NCBI GenBank assembly: GCA_002170885.2
Contig: NHHR02000006.1
Span: 1 to 56,008 of the forward strand
Source: Rhizobiales bacterium TMED168
GTDB lineage: Bacteria > Pseudomonadota > Alphaproteobacteria > MED-G09
Direction: 5' to 3'
DNA length: 56,008 nucleotides
A program made the position numbers and the translations under genes. The notes below the pieces were generated by a model. The model saw only the letters and a program-made list of their open reading frames with translations, was not told the origin of the DNA and made no database searches. This document shows positions 28,321 to 36,788 of the stretch, piece after piece; position 1 is the first letter of the stretch, and each line of letters starts with the position of its first letter.

Positions 28321-29424
28321 TTAATCCTTTTCTAATTTAAAAATTTCTAGCTTATTATCTCTTAAGTTAATACAATCTTTTATTATAAAAATATTACTTT
28401 TCTTAATAGAATTTAATTTTTCATCACTTTCGTTAGGTAATTTACTATTAATTATATTATTTTTTGAAGAAAACCAATAAACTTCATTAACAAAATTTCC
28501 ACTGATAAAAGAATACGCTAGTGTTGAACCGCCTTCAATTAATAATCTATTTATTCCTTTTTTATTCAGGTATAATAGTATTTCTTGAATATCAAGAAAT
28601 CCATTTTTTAGCTTATTAATATAAATAACATCAATACCAGCATTTTTAAAACTAAGAGTTTTATTTTTATTCAGTGAGTTGGAGAATATAATTAAATCTT
28701 TATTTGAATTTTTTACTAACTTGCAACTTAAAGGTGTTTGTAAATTCGTATCAACAACAATTTTAATTGGAGATCTACTCTCTAAACCTTGTAATCTGCA
28801 GTTTAGACTTGGATTATCAGTTAAAACTGTTTTAATACCAACCATAATAGCGTCATGATTGGATCTTAGAATATGTCCGTATGACCTAGATAAATTATTA
28901 GTAATCCATTTTTTTCCATCTTCAGGGATAGTTATACCATTTTTTGATGACGCAATCTTTACGTTTACTTCTGGGTATTTTTTTTTAATGTTATTAATAA
29001 ATCCATAGTTATTAACTAATGCTTTTTTTTCGAGTAAGCCGTAATCAACCTTAACTCCATTTTCTTTTAAAATTTTTATACCCTTTCCGTTAACAAGCGG
29101 ATTTGGATCTAACTGTGCAATAACTACCCTGCTAATTTTACTATTTATTAATAAATCAGCACATGATGGATTTTTTCCAACATGGGAACATGGCTCTAAA
29201 GTAATATAGGCAGTAACATTTTTGGGTAAATTAGTCACTTTTTTTATTGCTTGATATTCAGCATGTGGAGAACCATTATTACCAGTTATACCAAAACTTA
29301 TAATTTTATTATCTGAAGTTAAAACACATCCTACAGATGGATTTTTACCAGTATTTCCAATATTCCTTGATGCAAGCCTAATTGCATAGTTCATAAAAAA
29401 ATTATCTGCATAGGGAATCTTCAT
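28321..29424 (-). CDS. ribD: Bifunctional riboflavin deaminase-reductase
   Basis: RibD deaminates and then reduces the pyrimidine intermediate formed from GTP. The deaminase domain covers about residues 1-145, with zinc ligands in SPHAEYQAI (H54, with catalytic E56) and LEPCSHVGKNPSC (C79 and C88). The reductase domain follows, with DAIMVGIKTVLTDNPSLNCR near residue 192 and LLIEGGSTLAYSFI near 295. The length of 367 residues is normal. It lies 23 bases after nrdR and heads the riboflavin genes. Confidence 0.95.
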   Translation of the reverse strand: MKIPYADNFFMNYAIRLASRNIGNTGKNPSVGCVLTSDNKIISFGITGNNGSPHAEYQAIKKVTNLPKNVTAYITLEPCSHVGKNPSCADLLINSKISRVVIAQLDPNPLVNGKGIKILKENGVKVDYGLLEKKALVNNYGFINNIKKKYPEVNVKIASSKNGITIPEDGKKWITNNLSRSYGHILRSNHDAIMVGIKTVLTDNPSLNCRLQGLESRSPIKIVVDTNLQTPLSCKLVKNSNKDLIIFSNSLNKNKTLSFKNAGIDVIYINKLKNGFLDIQEILLYLNKKGINRLLIEGGSTLAYSFISGNFVNEVYWFSSKNNIINSKLPNESDEKLNSIKKSNIFIIKDCINLRDNKLEIFKLEKD

Positions 29425-29447
29425 TTTTTAAGGCAAAAAAACATTTA

Positions 29448-29921
29448 CTAATCTTCGCGAATTATATTTGATGGATTACCTAATTCACCAACAAAATCCT
29501 CAAAATCCTTAACTTCACGAAAATTTTTATAAACAGAAGCAAACCTAACATAAGAAACCATATCAACTTCCCTTAAAGCTGCCATTATTAGACTACCTAT
29601 TAAGTTTGATGGTATATCCGTCTCTCCTGTACTTTCTAATTGCCTAACAATACCAGTAACCATTCTTTCAATAACATCTGGATCGATATTTCTTTTTCTT
29701 ACAGAAATATCAACAGATCTCATTAATTTATCCCTATCAAATGGAGCTCTTTTTCCAGAACGCTTAATGACAGTTAAATCTCTCATTTGAATTCTTTCAA
29801 AAGTTGTAAATCTTCCTCCACAAGCTAAGCATTGACGTCTTCTTCTTATTGCAGAATTTTCTTCGGTTGGTCTTGAATCACGTACTTGAGTTTCTTGATT
29901 ATTACAGAAGGGACATTGCAT
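29448..29921 (-). CDS. nrdR: Transcriptional repressor NrdR
   Basis: NrdR is a zinc-ribbon plus ATP-cone protein that represses ribonucleotide reductase genes in response to nucleotide levels. The ribbon Cys are C3 and C6 (MQCPFC) and C31 and C34 (CLACGGRF). The ATP-cone follows from [19 protein letters not shown] near residue 51. The length of 157 residues is normal. It lies two bases after glyA, as in many alphaproteobacteria. No reductase gene is in this window. Confidence 0.97.
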   Translation of the reverse strand: MQCPFCNNQETQVRDSRPTEENSAIRRRRQCLACGGRFTTFERIQMRDLTVIKRSGKRAPFDRDKLMRSVDISVRKRNIDPDVIERMVTGIVRQLESTGETDIPSNLIGSLIMAALREVDMVSYVRFASVYKNFREVKDFEDFVGELGNPSNIIRED

Positions 29922-29923
29922 TT

Positions 29924-31225
29924 TTATTTCTCATATATAGGAAATTTCAAGCAAAGTTTCTCTACTTTATTTTTTACACTTTCTTCAATTTCATAAACAG
30001 GTTCATTATTATTTTTGGAAATAGCATTTAAGACTTCACAAATTAAATCACCAATAATATTAAATTCTGAGGTGTTAAAACCTCTAGTTGTACAAGCAGG
30101 AGAGCCAAGACGAATACCAGATGTTACCATTGGTTTTTCAGGATCAAAGGGAACCCCGTTTTTATTACATGTAATACCTGCTCTTCCAAGAGACTCTTCA
30201 GCAATGTTACCTTTTATTCCTTTTGGTCTTAAATCAACTAAAACAATGTGTGTATCTGTTCCCCCAGAAACAATATCAAATCCATCACTTAATAAAGTTA
30301 AGGAGAGAGCTCTAGCATTTTTAATAACATTATCTGTATATAAACTAAAATCTGGACGCAAACTTTCACCAAATGATACTGCTTTAGCAGCAATAGTGTG
30401 CATTAAGGGTCCACCTTGAATTCCTGGAAAAATAGCTGAATTAACTTTTTTGGCAATTTCTTCGTTATTGGTAAGTATAAGGCCTCCCCTTGGACCTCTA
30501 AGAACCTTGTGTGTAGTTGTTGTTGCAACGTCAGCATATGGAAAAGGGCTAGGATGAGATTTACCTGCAACTAGTCCTGAGAAATGAGCCATATCAATCA
30601 ATAAATAAGCTCCAACTAAATCAGCAATTTCACGGAAATCTTTAAAGTTTATTTGCCGAGGATAGGCTGAACCTCCTGCAATAATAAGTTTTGGTTTATG
30701 TTCAATTGCTAAACTTTTAACTTGTTCAATATCAATTAAGCTATCTGATTTTCTCACACCATATTGCACTGGATTGAACCATTTTCCTGACTGGTTGGGT
30801 TTAGCGCCATGGGTTAAATGCCCACCTGCATCTAAACTCATACCTAAAATTGTATCACCAGGTTTTAATAGCGCAGTATAAACAGCTTGATTAGCCTGAG
30901 AGCCTGAGTGAGGCTGAACATTGGCATAATTAACATTGAACAGCTCGCATGCTCTTTTAATTGCTAATTCTTCAGCTATATCAACAAACTCACATCCACC
31001 ATAATATCTCCTCGAAGGATAACCCTCAGCATATTTATTTGTCATTATGGATGCTTGAGCCTCAAGAACAGCCTTAGAAACTATATTTTCAGAAGCTATT
31101 AACTCAATCTGATTTTGTTGACGATACAATTCTTTTGAAATAGCAGAAAATATATCTTTATCAGCCTTTTCAAGGCCATCATTAAAAAAACTTTGAGGTA
31201 AAATATTATCTAATTTTTTTTCCAT
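29924..31225 (-). CDS. glyA: Serine hydroxymethyltransferase
   Basis: GlyA interconverts serine and glycine while charging tetrahydrofolate with a one-carbon unit; it uses pyridoxal phosphate. The cofactor Lys lies in [19 protein letters not shown] near residue 235. Other signatures are [20 protein letters not shown] near 55 and [19 protein letters not shown] near 100, with [12 protein letters not shown] near 208. The length of 433 residues is normal. A large open frame on the opposite strand inside this gene is not considered real. Confidence 0.98.
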   Translation of the reverse strand: MEKKLDNILPQSFFNDGLEKADKDIFSAISKELYRQQNQIELIASENIVSKAVLEAQASIMTNKYAEGYPSRRYYGGCEFVDIAEELAIKRACELFNVNYANVQPHSGSQANQAVYTALLKPGDTILGMSLDAGGHLTHGAKPNQSGKWFNPVQYGVRKSDSLIDIEQVKSLAIEHKPKLIIAGGSAYPRQINFKDFREIADLVGAYLLIDMAHFSGLVAGKSHPSPFPYADVATTTTHKVLRGPRGGLILTNNEEIAKKVNSAIFPGIQGGPLMHTIAAKAVSFGESLRPDFSLYTDNVIKNARALSLTLLSDGFDIVSGGTDTHIVLVDLRPKGIKGNIAEESLGRAGITCNKNGVPFDPEKPMVTSGIRLGSPACTTRGFNTSEFNIIGDLICEVLNAISKNNNEPVYEIEESVKNKVEKLCLKFPIYEK

Positions 31226-31244
31226 TTGAACTTTCTAAAAATCT

Positions 31245-31260
31245 ATACAACATTTTGTAT
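31245..31260. repeat. Short palindrome upstream of glyA
   Basis: ATACAA-CATT-TTGTAT is a perfect six-pair inverted repeat in the 69-base gap between the end of the phosphodiesterase gene and glyA. On the minus strand it is followed by AGATTTTT, so it may be a weak terminator for the upstream gene, or an operator-like site for glyA. Confidence 0.4.
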
Positions 31261-31294
31261 AATCATTTGCATTCTAATACAAGTTATATGCTCA

Positions 31295-32044
31295 TTACCA
31301 TAAATTTTCTTCAATAAGAACTCTCTTTAATAAGAGAATATTATCAGTCATAATTCCGTCAATACCTCTTCTAATCAAAAGCCTCATATCATTCTCGTCA
31401 TTTATTGTCCATGCAATTACTTTTTGATTATTTTTTTGTAAATATTTTATATTTTTTTCGTTAAGAAGCTCTAATCCATATTTTTCTATTGGAAGAGAGG
31501 CAAAATTTGATTTAAATTTATAGTTTATTGAAAAGTTTGATAGTAATTTACTCAAAATTATCTCATTAGGACCCATCGATGTTTTTAAATTTGGACCTAA
31601 AATATTCCTTATAAGATTAATTCTTTTTTGAGAAAAAGAGCCAATACAGATCCTTTCCATAAGAGATTTATCTTTAATAATTTTAATTAGAGGTAAAACA
31701 GTATCGTCTGATTTACAATCAATACTGAAAAAACAATTTGGTAACTCTTCAAAAAGATCGGTAATAACAGGAATTTCCTCTTTACCATCTATTTTAGATT
31801 TCTTTATTTCGCTTAGATTTAGATTCTCTATTTTACCTTTGTTGTTTGTAACTCTATCAATACTATCATCATGAAAAGCCAATAAATGCCCATCCTTGGA
31901 AAGATGAATATCTGTTTCAAGATATTTATAACCACTCTTATAAGCACCTTTAAAAGCTTTAAGAGAATTTTCTGGTCCAAAATCGTTACCCCCTCGATGT
32001 GCAAAAGCTATAAAATTATCATCAAAAAAATTAGAATTAACCAT
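31295..32044 (-). CDS. Glycerophosphodiester phosphodiesterase family protein
   Basis: A 249-residue TIM-barrel protein of the GDPD family, which splits glycerophosphodiesters from phospholipid turnover into an alcohol and glycerol 3-phosphate. The catalytic pieces are present: FAHRGGNDFGPENSLKAF near residue 12, ETDIHLSKDG near 41 and FHDDSIDRVTN near 55. The end has IAWTINDENDMRLLIRRGID, also typical. No signal peptide is seen, so it should act in the cytoplasm. The start at 32044 (MVNSNFF) is preferred to an in-frame TTG nine bases before. It diverges from the RDD gene; the 130 bases between are AT-rich. Confidence 0.88.
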   Translation of the reverse strand: MVNSNFFDDNFIAFAHRGGNDFGPENSLKAFKGAYKSGYKYLETDIHLSKDGHLLAFHDDSIDRVTNNKGKIENLNLSEIKKSKIDGKEEIPVITDLFEELPNCFFSIDCKSDDTVLPLIKIIKDKSLMERICIGSFSQKRINLIRNILGPNLKTSMGPNEIILSKLLSNFSINYKFKSNFASLPIEKYGLELLNEKNIKYLQKNNQKVIAWTINDENDMRLLIRRGIDGIMTDNILLLKRVLIEENLW

Positions 32045-32174
32045 TATTATCAATACCTTAATATATAAAATTAAAAAAAAATATAATATTTCACATATAA
32101 TATATAATCTAATATATACAGATTCTATTTAGTTTCTGTTAAAGTATAATCATTTAAAAGCTAAAATAAATAAG

Positions 32175-32618
32175 ATGATAAATTATAAATTAACATATTT
32201 TGACAAAATACTAATAAATAGAATAAAAGCATGTCTTTTAGATTTTATAGTTTGCTTAATTTTAATTTTCTTAACTTTTATCATTTTTAAAATTATAAAT
32301 ATATTTACTTTAAAGTTATTTAATGAAGTATTTCTATTTATTATTCCTGTAATATTTATCAGCTATTATTCTTTTTCTATTGGAGGTGATGAGGGTATAA
32401 CCTTTGGAATGAAAATTTTTAAGATAAACCTGATAAATAAAAGCAATAATCGATTAACTATTAAAGAGTTATTAGCATATAATTTGATTTTTTTTATTGT
32501 TGTCCCCATTGGTTCAATTTTATTAATTTCGATAATCTATCCTTTAATAAACAACGAAAGAAAATGTATTCATGATTATATTTTTAAAACAAAATTTAAT
32601 TTAAAGAGAAATATTTAA
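32175..32618 (+). CDS. RDD-family membrane protein
   Basis: The 147-residue protein has three hydrophobic segments (about residues 22-42, 52-72 and 103-125). The first begins INRIKACLLDFIVCLI, which places Arg and Asp as in the RDD family; SIGGDEGITFGMKIFKINLI is the usual second motif. RDD proteins are small integral membrane proteins with roles proposed in transport or ion exchange, not settled. In related genomes an RDD gene stands next to the aminoacyl-tRNA-protein transferase gene; here the two are separated by a carrier gene that starts one base after this stop. Confidence 0.85.
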   Translation: MINYKLTYFDKILINRIKACLLDFIVCLILIFLTFIIFKIINIFTLKLFNEVFLFIIPVIFISYYSFSIGGDEGITFGMKIFKINLINKSNNRLTIKELLAYNLIFFIVVPIGSILLISIIYPLINNERKCIHDYIFKTKFNLKRNI

Positions 32619-32619
32619 T

Positions 32620-34440
32620 ATGTTTTCAATTGATCTATACATGTGGTTTGTTTTTGGATTAATATTTGTAGGCGTTATTCTATTTTCTTTAGATAAAATT
32701 CCTATTGAAATTACATCTTTAGCAATAATAAGTATTTTAATAATTATTTTCCAAAATAGTCCTTTTCTAGGGGCTGTTTCAGGGCTTCCTGTATCCTTAG
32801 AAGTTATATTAAGAGGTTTTGCTAATCCATCGTTAATTGCACTTATGTGCCTTCTTGTTATTGGTCATGGTCTTCTTGTAACCGGAGCTTTAGAAGATAT
32901 AGCTGTATGGATGTCAGGAGATAAATCGCAAAATACTCAGCTTAAGTTTTTCTCTATAATGTTTCTAGTTTTTGTTTTAAGCGCGTTATTAAATAATACC
33001 CCTATAATAGTAATGTTTATTCCTATAATTCTCTCTTTATGCAAACAATTGGATCAACCATCAAGATATATTCTAATACCACTTTCATATGTATGCATAC
33101 TTGGTGGAATGACCACATTAATTGGATCTTCAACTAACCTTCTTGTTTCTGGTTCAGTATTTTCCACTATTGGAAAAGAGATAGGTTTTTTTGATTTTAC
33201 AAAACAAGGAATGATTTTAGCAATTGTTGGATTCCTTTATGCTGTTTTTTTATTACCAGTTATTATCAAATTATTTAGTAAGAAAAATAAAGATAGTGAA
33301 GATGATCTTCAAAATGAAGGCCAGCAATACATTGTAGAAATTATTATTGAAAATGGTAATCCGTTAATTGGTAAAAAATTTATTTCTGGTTTGCTTCCTG
33401 AGCTTGAAAATTGTTCGGTAAGATTAATAACAAGAAAAAATGAGAAATTATTACCCCCATATGATGAGGTGGAAATTGAATTAGAGGATAAAATAACATT
33501 ATCAATAACTAAAGGTAATCTAACCAGTGCCTTAAAAAGGAATGATCAAGTTTTTAGCACTATTGGTAAACAATCTGACTCAACTAAACCTGAGGTAATT
33601 ATTGAGGCAGCAATAACACCAGGATCTTTCCTAATTGGTAGAAGTATTAGCCAAACAAATTTTGAAAATGAGGTTAGTTGCAGGGTTATTGGAATTCAAA
33701 AGGGAATTAATACTGAAGTAGATAGATTAAACTCCTTAAAACTAAATGCCGGTAATATTATCTTACTAAAAGGTTCTGAAAAATCTATTAGGTCTCTAAG
33801 AGGAATTAAAGATATTTTTCCAATTGAATGGTCGACAATCTATCTCCCTTCAAAATTATTTGCTTTGAGAGCAAGACTAATTTTTATATTCACTATTTTC
33901 TTAGCATCATCAGGTATTTTTAATATTACAGCGGCTGCCGTTATGGGTGCAGCATTAATGTTAATTTTTAGAGTACTTAATGTTAAAGATGCGGTAATGT
34001 CACTTGATCCTAGAATCTACCTTCTTGTAGCATCAACTATAATGCTATCAATAGCACTTCAAGAAACTGGTGGGGCGAAATTTATTGCTGACAGTATGTA
34101 TTACATTACAGCTGAATTATCTTTAACTGCTGTTTTGTCTATACTTTTTATTTTTGTAGCAATTATTACTAATTTTATCAGTAATAATGCTACAGCTGTG
34201 CTATTCACCCCAATAGCAATAAGTTTGGCTTCTGATTTAAATATGCAACCCGAACCCTTTATTTATTGTATAATATTTGCAGCAAATTGTTCATTTGCAA
34301 CTCCTATGGGGTACCAAACTAATCTTATGGTCATGGGCCCTGGCAATTATAGATTTAAAGATTTCTTAATATCAGGAATACCATTGGTAATAATTCTTTG
34401 GATTACATATACTTTAATGATTACTTATATTGGTTATTAG
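32620..34440 (+). CDS. SLC13/DASS-type carrier with two RCK_C domains
   Basis: A 606-residue inner-membrane carrier. The first membrane half has LRGFANPSLIALMCLLVIGH, NNTPIIVMFIPI and GGMTTLIGSSTNLLVSG, and the second half mirrors it with ISNNATAVLFTPIAI and FATPMGYQTNLMVMGPG. These are the paired SNT/TNL-type motifs of the divalent-anion:sodium symporter superfamily. Between the halves, about residues 236-310 and 325-400 form two RCK_C (TrkA-C-like) domains, which usually sense small ligands. The substrate cannot be read from sequence; sulfate, dicarboxylates or related anions are possible. It sits inside an otherwise conserved gene pair (RDD and aminoacyl transferase). Confidence 0.9.
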   Translation: MFSIDLYMWFVFGLIFVGVILFSLDKIPIEITSLAIISILIIIFQNSPFLGAVSGLPVSLEVILRGFANPSLIALMCLLVIGHGLLVTGALEDIAVWMSGDKSQNTQLKFFSIMFLVFVLSALLNNTPIIVMFIPIILSLCKQLDQPSRYILIPLSYVCILGGMTTLIGSSTNLLVSGSVFSTIGKEIGFFDFTKQGMILAIVGFLYAVFLLPVIIKLFSKKNKDSEDDLQNEGQQYIVEIIIENGNPLIGKKFISGLLPELENCSVRLITRKNEKLLPPYDEVEIELEDKITLSITKGNLTSALKRNDQVFSTIGKQSDSTKPEVIIEAAITPGSFLIGRSISQTNFENEVSCRVIGIQKGINTEVDRLNSLKLNAGNIILLKGSEKSIRSLRGIKDIFPIEWSTIYLPSKLFALRARLIFIFTIFLASSGIFNITAAAVMGAALMLIFRVLNVKDAVMSLDPRIYLLVASTIMLSIALQETGGAKFIADSMYYITAELSLTAVLSILFIFVAIITNFISNNATAVLFTPIAISLASDLNMQPEPFIYCIIFAANCSFATPMGYQTNLMVMGPGNYRFKDFLISGIPLVIILWITYTLMITYIGY

Positions 34441-34449
34441 GAATTTTTC

Positions 34450-35160
34450 ATGAATAAAATAAATAAAGACAAGCTTAATTTTTATCTGTCAAATTCGGAA
34501 TCATGTTCATATTTGGAGAATAGGAAAGAAAAAAAAATATTTTTGATAATGGATGACATCACCAAGTCAGATAAATATCAATTCCTTATTAAAAATGGTT
34601 TTAGAAGAAGTCACAATATTCTCTATAATCAAATTTGTGATGGTTGTAATTCATGTAAATCAATAAGAATTATGGTTAATGGTTTTAAATTATCAAAAAG
34701 TAATAAAAGAATTATTAATAAAAATAAGAACTTATTTACGAAGAGATTAACTAACAATCCTTCAATAGAACAATTCAAACTTTTTAAAAGATATTTAGAA
34801 TTCAAACATAGTAATAGCGAAATGAATGAAATGAAATATGAAGATTATTGTAAAATGTTTAACTCACCTGGGATTGAGACAAAAATTCTAGAATATTTTT
34901 ATAATAATAAATTGATTGCATGTGTTATTTCAGATTTTTTAAAAGACTCTATTTCAATGGTTTATTCATTTTATAGTGATTTTTTTCTCAGAAATTCTAT
35001 TGGCAAATTTGTAATTTTAGAACATTTTTTATTGGCTAAAGAATTAGGAAAAGAATATGTTTATTTGGGATATTGGGTGGAAGGATCAAATAAAATGGAT
35101 TATAAAAATAAATTCAACTCTTCTCAGATCTTAAAAGATAATAAATGGATAAAAATTTAA
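34450..35160 (+). CDS. bpt: Aspartate/glutamate leucyltransferase family (aminoacyl-tRNA-protein transferase)
   Basis: The 236-residue protein belongs to the Ate/Bpt family, which adds an amino acid from a charged tRNA to acidic N-terminal residues and so marks proteins for ClpAP-type degradation. Typical segments are FRRSHNILYNQICDGCNSC near residue 52, FKRYLEFKHSNSEM near 113 and YLGYWVEGSNKMDYKNKF near 212. Sequence alone does not prove which amino acid is transferred; bacterial members usually transfer leucine. AGGA stands eight bases before the start and the gene is nine bases from the carrier gene. Confidence 0.9.
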   Translation: MNKINKDKLNFYLSNSESCSYLENRKEKKIFLIMDDITKSDKYQFLIKNGFRRSHNILYNQICDGCNSCKSIRIMVNGFKLSKSNKRIINKNKNLFTKRLTNNPSIEQFKLFKRYLEFKHSNSEMNEMKYEDYCKMFNSPGIETKILEYFYNNKLIACVISDFLKDSISMVYSFYSDFFLRNSIGKFVILEHFLLAKELGKEYVYLGYWVEGSNKMDYKNKFNSSQILKDNKWIKI

Positions 35161-35186
35161 TTTTAAAAATTATTTGAAGGTAAAAT

Positions 35187-36278
35187 ATGGAAAAATATAA
35201 AAAAAAATTTGGAAGGAGAAATTTTCTTCTTGGAGCTGCCTCTTCTATCCTTATCGGCTCAAGTTTATCTTCGCCTGCATTATCGAGTAATATAAGAAGA
35301 TTAAATATGGTCACAACCTGGCCTAAAAATCTTCCAGGTCTTGGAACCTCACCTGAAAGAATTGCCTCAAGAATAAAAGATGCAACTGAAGGAAGGCTTA
35401 ATATTAAAGTTTTCGCTGCTGGGGAACTAGTCCCTGCTTTTGGTGCATTTGATGCTGCATCAAGCGGTCTGGCAGATATGTACAATGGTGCTGAATATTA
35501 TTGGCAAGGAAAAAACATTGGTTTCAATTTTTTTACTGCAGTACCTTTTGGTATGACGGCTAACGAATTAAATGCATGGATAGATCATGGTGGGGGACAA
35601 GAACTTTGGAATGAATTAACACAAGATTTTAATTTAATTTCTTTTCAATCTGCAAATACTGGTGTTCAAATGGGAGGATGGTTTAATAAAGAAATTAAAA
35701 AAATTGAAGATTTAAATGGTCTCAAAATTAGAATGCCCGGTCTTGGCGGAGAAGTTTTAAGAAAAGTTGGCGCAGCAGCAGTTGCAATACCTGGTGGTGA
35801 AATTTTTTCTAGTTTAAAATCTGGAGCGATTGATGCTACAGAATGGGTTGGTCCTTGGAATGATTTATCATTAGCATTTTACCAAGCAGCAAAATTTTAT
35901 TATTGGCCAGGTTTTCACGAACCTGGAGCAGGATTAGCTACTGGAATTAATTTAGATACATGGAATTCTTTTTCTAAATCTGAAAAATCTATAATTAGAC
36001 AAGTGCTCGCTTTTGAAAATAATTATACTTTGTCTGAATTTAATCATCATAATTCCATTGCCTTAGACACTTTAGTTAAAAAACATAATGTTCAAATGCG
36101 AACATTTTCTCCTGAAATAATGAAGTCTTTAAAAATTTTATCCGAAGAAGTTCTTGAAGATGTTTCAACAAGAACTAATATTTCAAAAAAAATATTTTTA
36201 TCATTTAAGGATTCAATTGAAAGGCTTAAAGAGTGGTCAGGTAAATCTGAGCAAGCCTATATGAAAGCCAGAGGGTAG
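35187..36278 (+). CDS. dctP: TRAP transporter substrate-binding protein, TakP-like, with Tat signal
   Basis: The 363-residue periplasmic binding protein has a twin-arginine leader: FGRRNFLLGAA near residues 8-18, then a hydrophobic stretch ending near LSSPALSS. The mature part is of the DctP family. WPKNLPGLGTSPERIA, FGAFDAASSGLADMYNGA, WVGPWNDLSLAFYQAAKFYY and FHEPGAGLATGIN match the TakP branch, whose characterised members bind 2-oxo acids with sodium. An exact ligand cannot be assigned. The Tat leader means the protein is exported folded, probably with bound cofactor ion. It heads the operon with dctQ and dctM. Confidence 0.93.
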   Translation: MEKYKKKFGRRNFLLGAASSILIGSSLSSPALSSNIRRLNMVTTWPKNLPGLGTSPERIASRIKDATEGRLNIKVFAAGELVPAFGAFDAASSGLADMYNGAEYYWQGKNIGFNFFTAVPFGMTANELNAWIDHGGGQELWNELTQDFNLISFQSANTGVQMGGWFNKEIKKIEDLNGLKIRMPGLGGEVLRKVGAAAVAIPGGEIFSSLKSGAIDATEWVGPWNDLSLAFYQAAKFYYWPGFHEPGAGLATGINLDTWNSFSKSEKSIIRQVLAFENNYTLSEFNHHNSIALDTLVKKHNVQMRTFSPEIMKSLKILSEEVLEDVSTRTNISKKIFLSFKDSIERLKEWSGKSEQAYMKARG

Positions 36279-36281
36279 AAC

Positions 36282-36788
36282 TTGTTAAATTTAATCGTAA
36301 GTTTTTTTGAGAAATTAAATAGATTTATTGGAGAGTATATTTCCTGGTTTATAGTATTTATGGTAATAATTCAATTATCTATTGTTATGTCTAGATACAT
36401 CTATGGCATTGGTTTCTTAAAACTACAGGAACTATTAATTTATCTTCATGGTCTATCTTTTACACTTGCTGCGGCTTATACATTACTTAACGATGAACAT
36501 GTTAGAGTCGATTTAATATATAGGGCAGCATCAAATAAATATAAGTCTTTGATAAATATTATTGGTTCATTATTATTTTTAATACCATTCTGTATTATTA
36601 CTTTTTCAACAAGCCTTCCCTATGTAAAAAGATCATGGAAAATTTTAGAGGGTTCACCTGAAACAAGTGGTTTAAATGCAGTTTTTATTCTAAAGACGGC
36701 ATTGATAGTTTTTCCTCTATTATTACTCTTTCAGGGAATATCAATAATATACAGAAATCTTATAAATTTTATTGAGTCAAAAAATTGA
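36282..36788 (+). CDS. dctQ: TRAP transporter small membrane subunit
   Basis: The 168-residue protein has four hydrophobic segments (about residues 19-38, 47-65, 87-107 and 130-152), as expected of DctQ. RYIYGIGFLKLQELLIYLHG and LLNDEHVRVDLIYR match the family. It connects the binding protein to the large permease. The start is TTG at 36282, three bases after the dctP stop, with GAGGG six bases upstream; no suitable ATG lies nearby. Its stop overlaps the TTG of dctM (TTGA). Confidence 0.92.
   Translation: MLNLIVSFFEKLNRFIGEYISWFIVFMVIIQLSIVMSRYIYGIGFLKLQELLIYLHGLSFTLAAAYTLLNDEHVRVDLIYRAASNKYKSLINIIGSLLFLIPFCIITFSTSLPYVKRSWKILEGSPETSGLNAVFILKTALIVFPLLLLFQGISIIYRNLINFIESKN

Noticed and set aside
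30015..30419. Open frame of 134 codons on the plus strand opposite glyA
   Set aside because: glyA is highly conserved in this stretch; the antisense frame has no features of its own.
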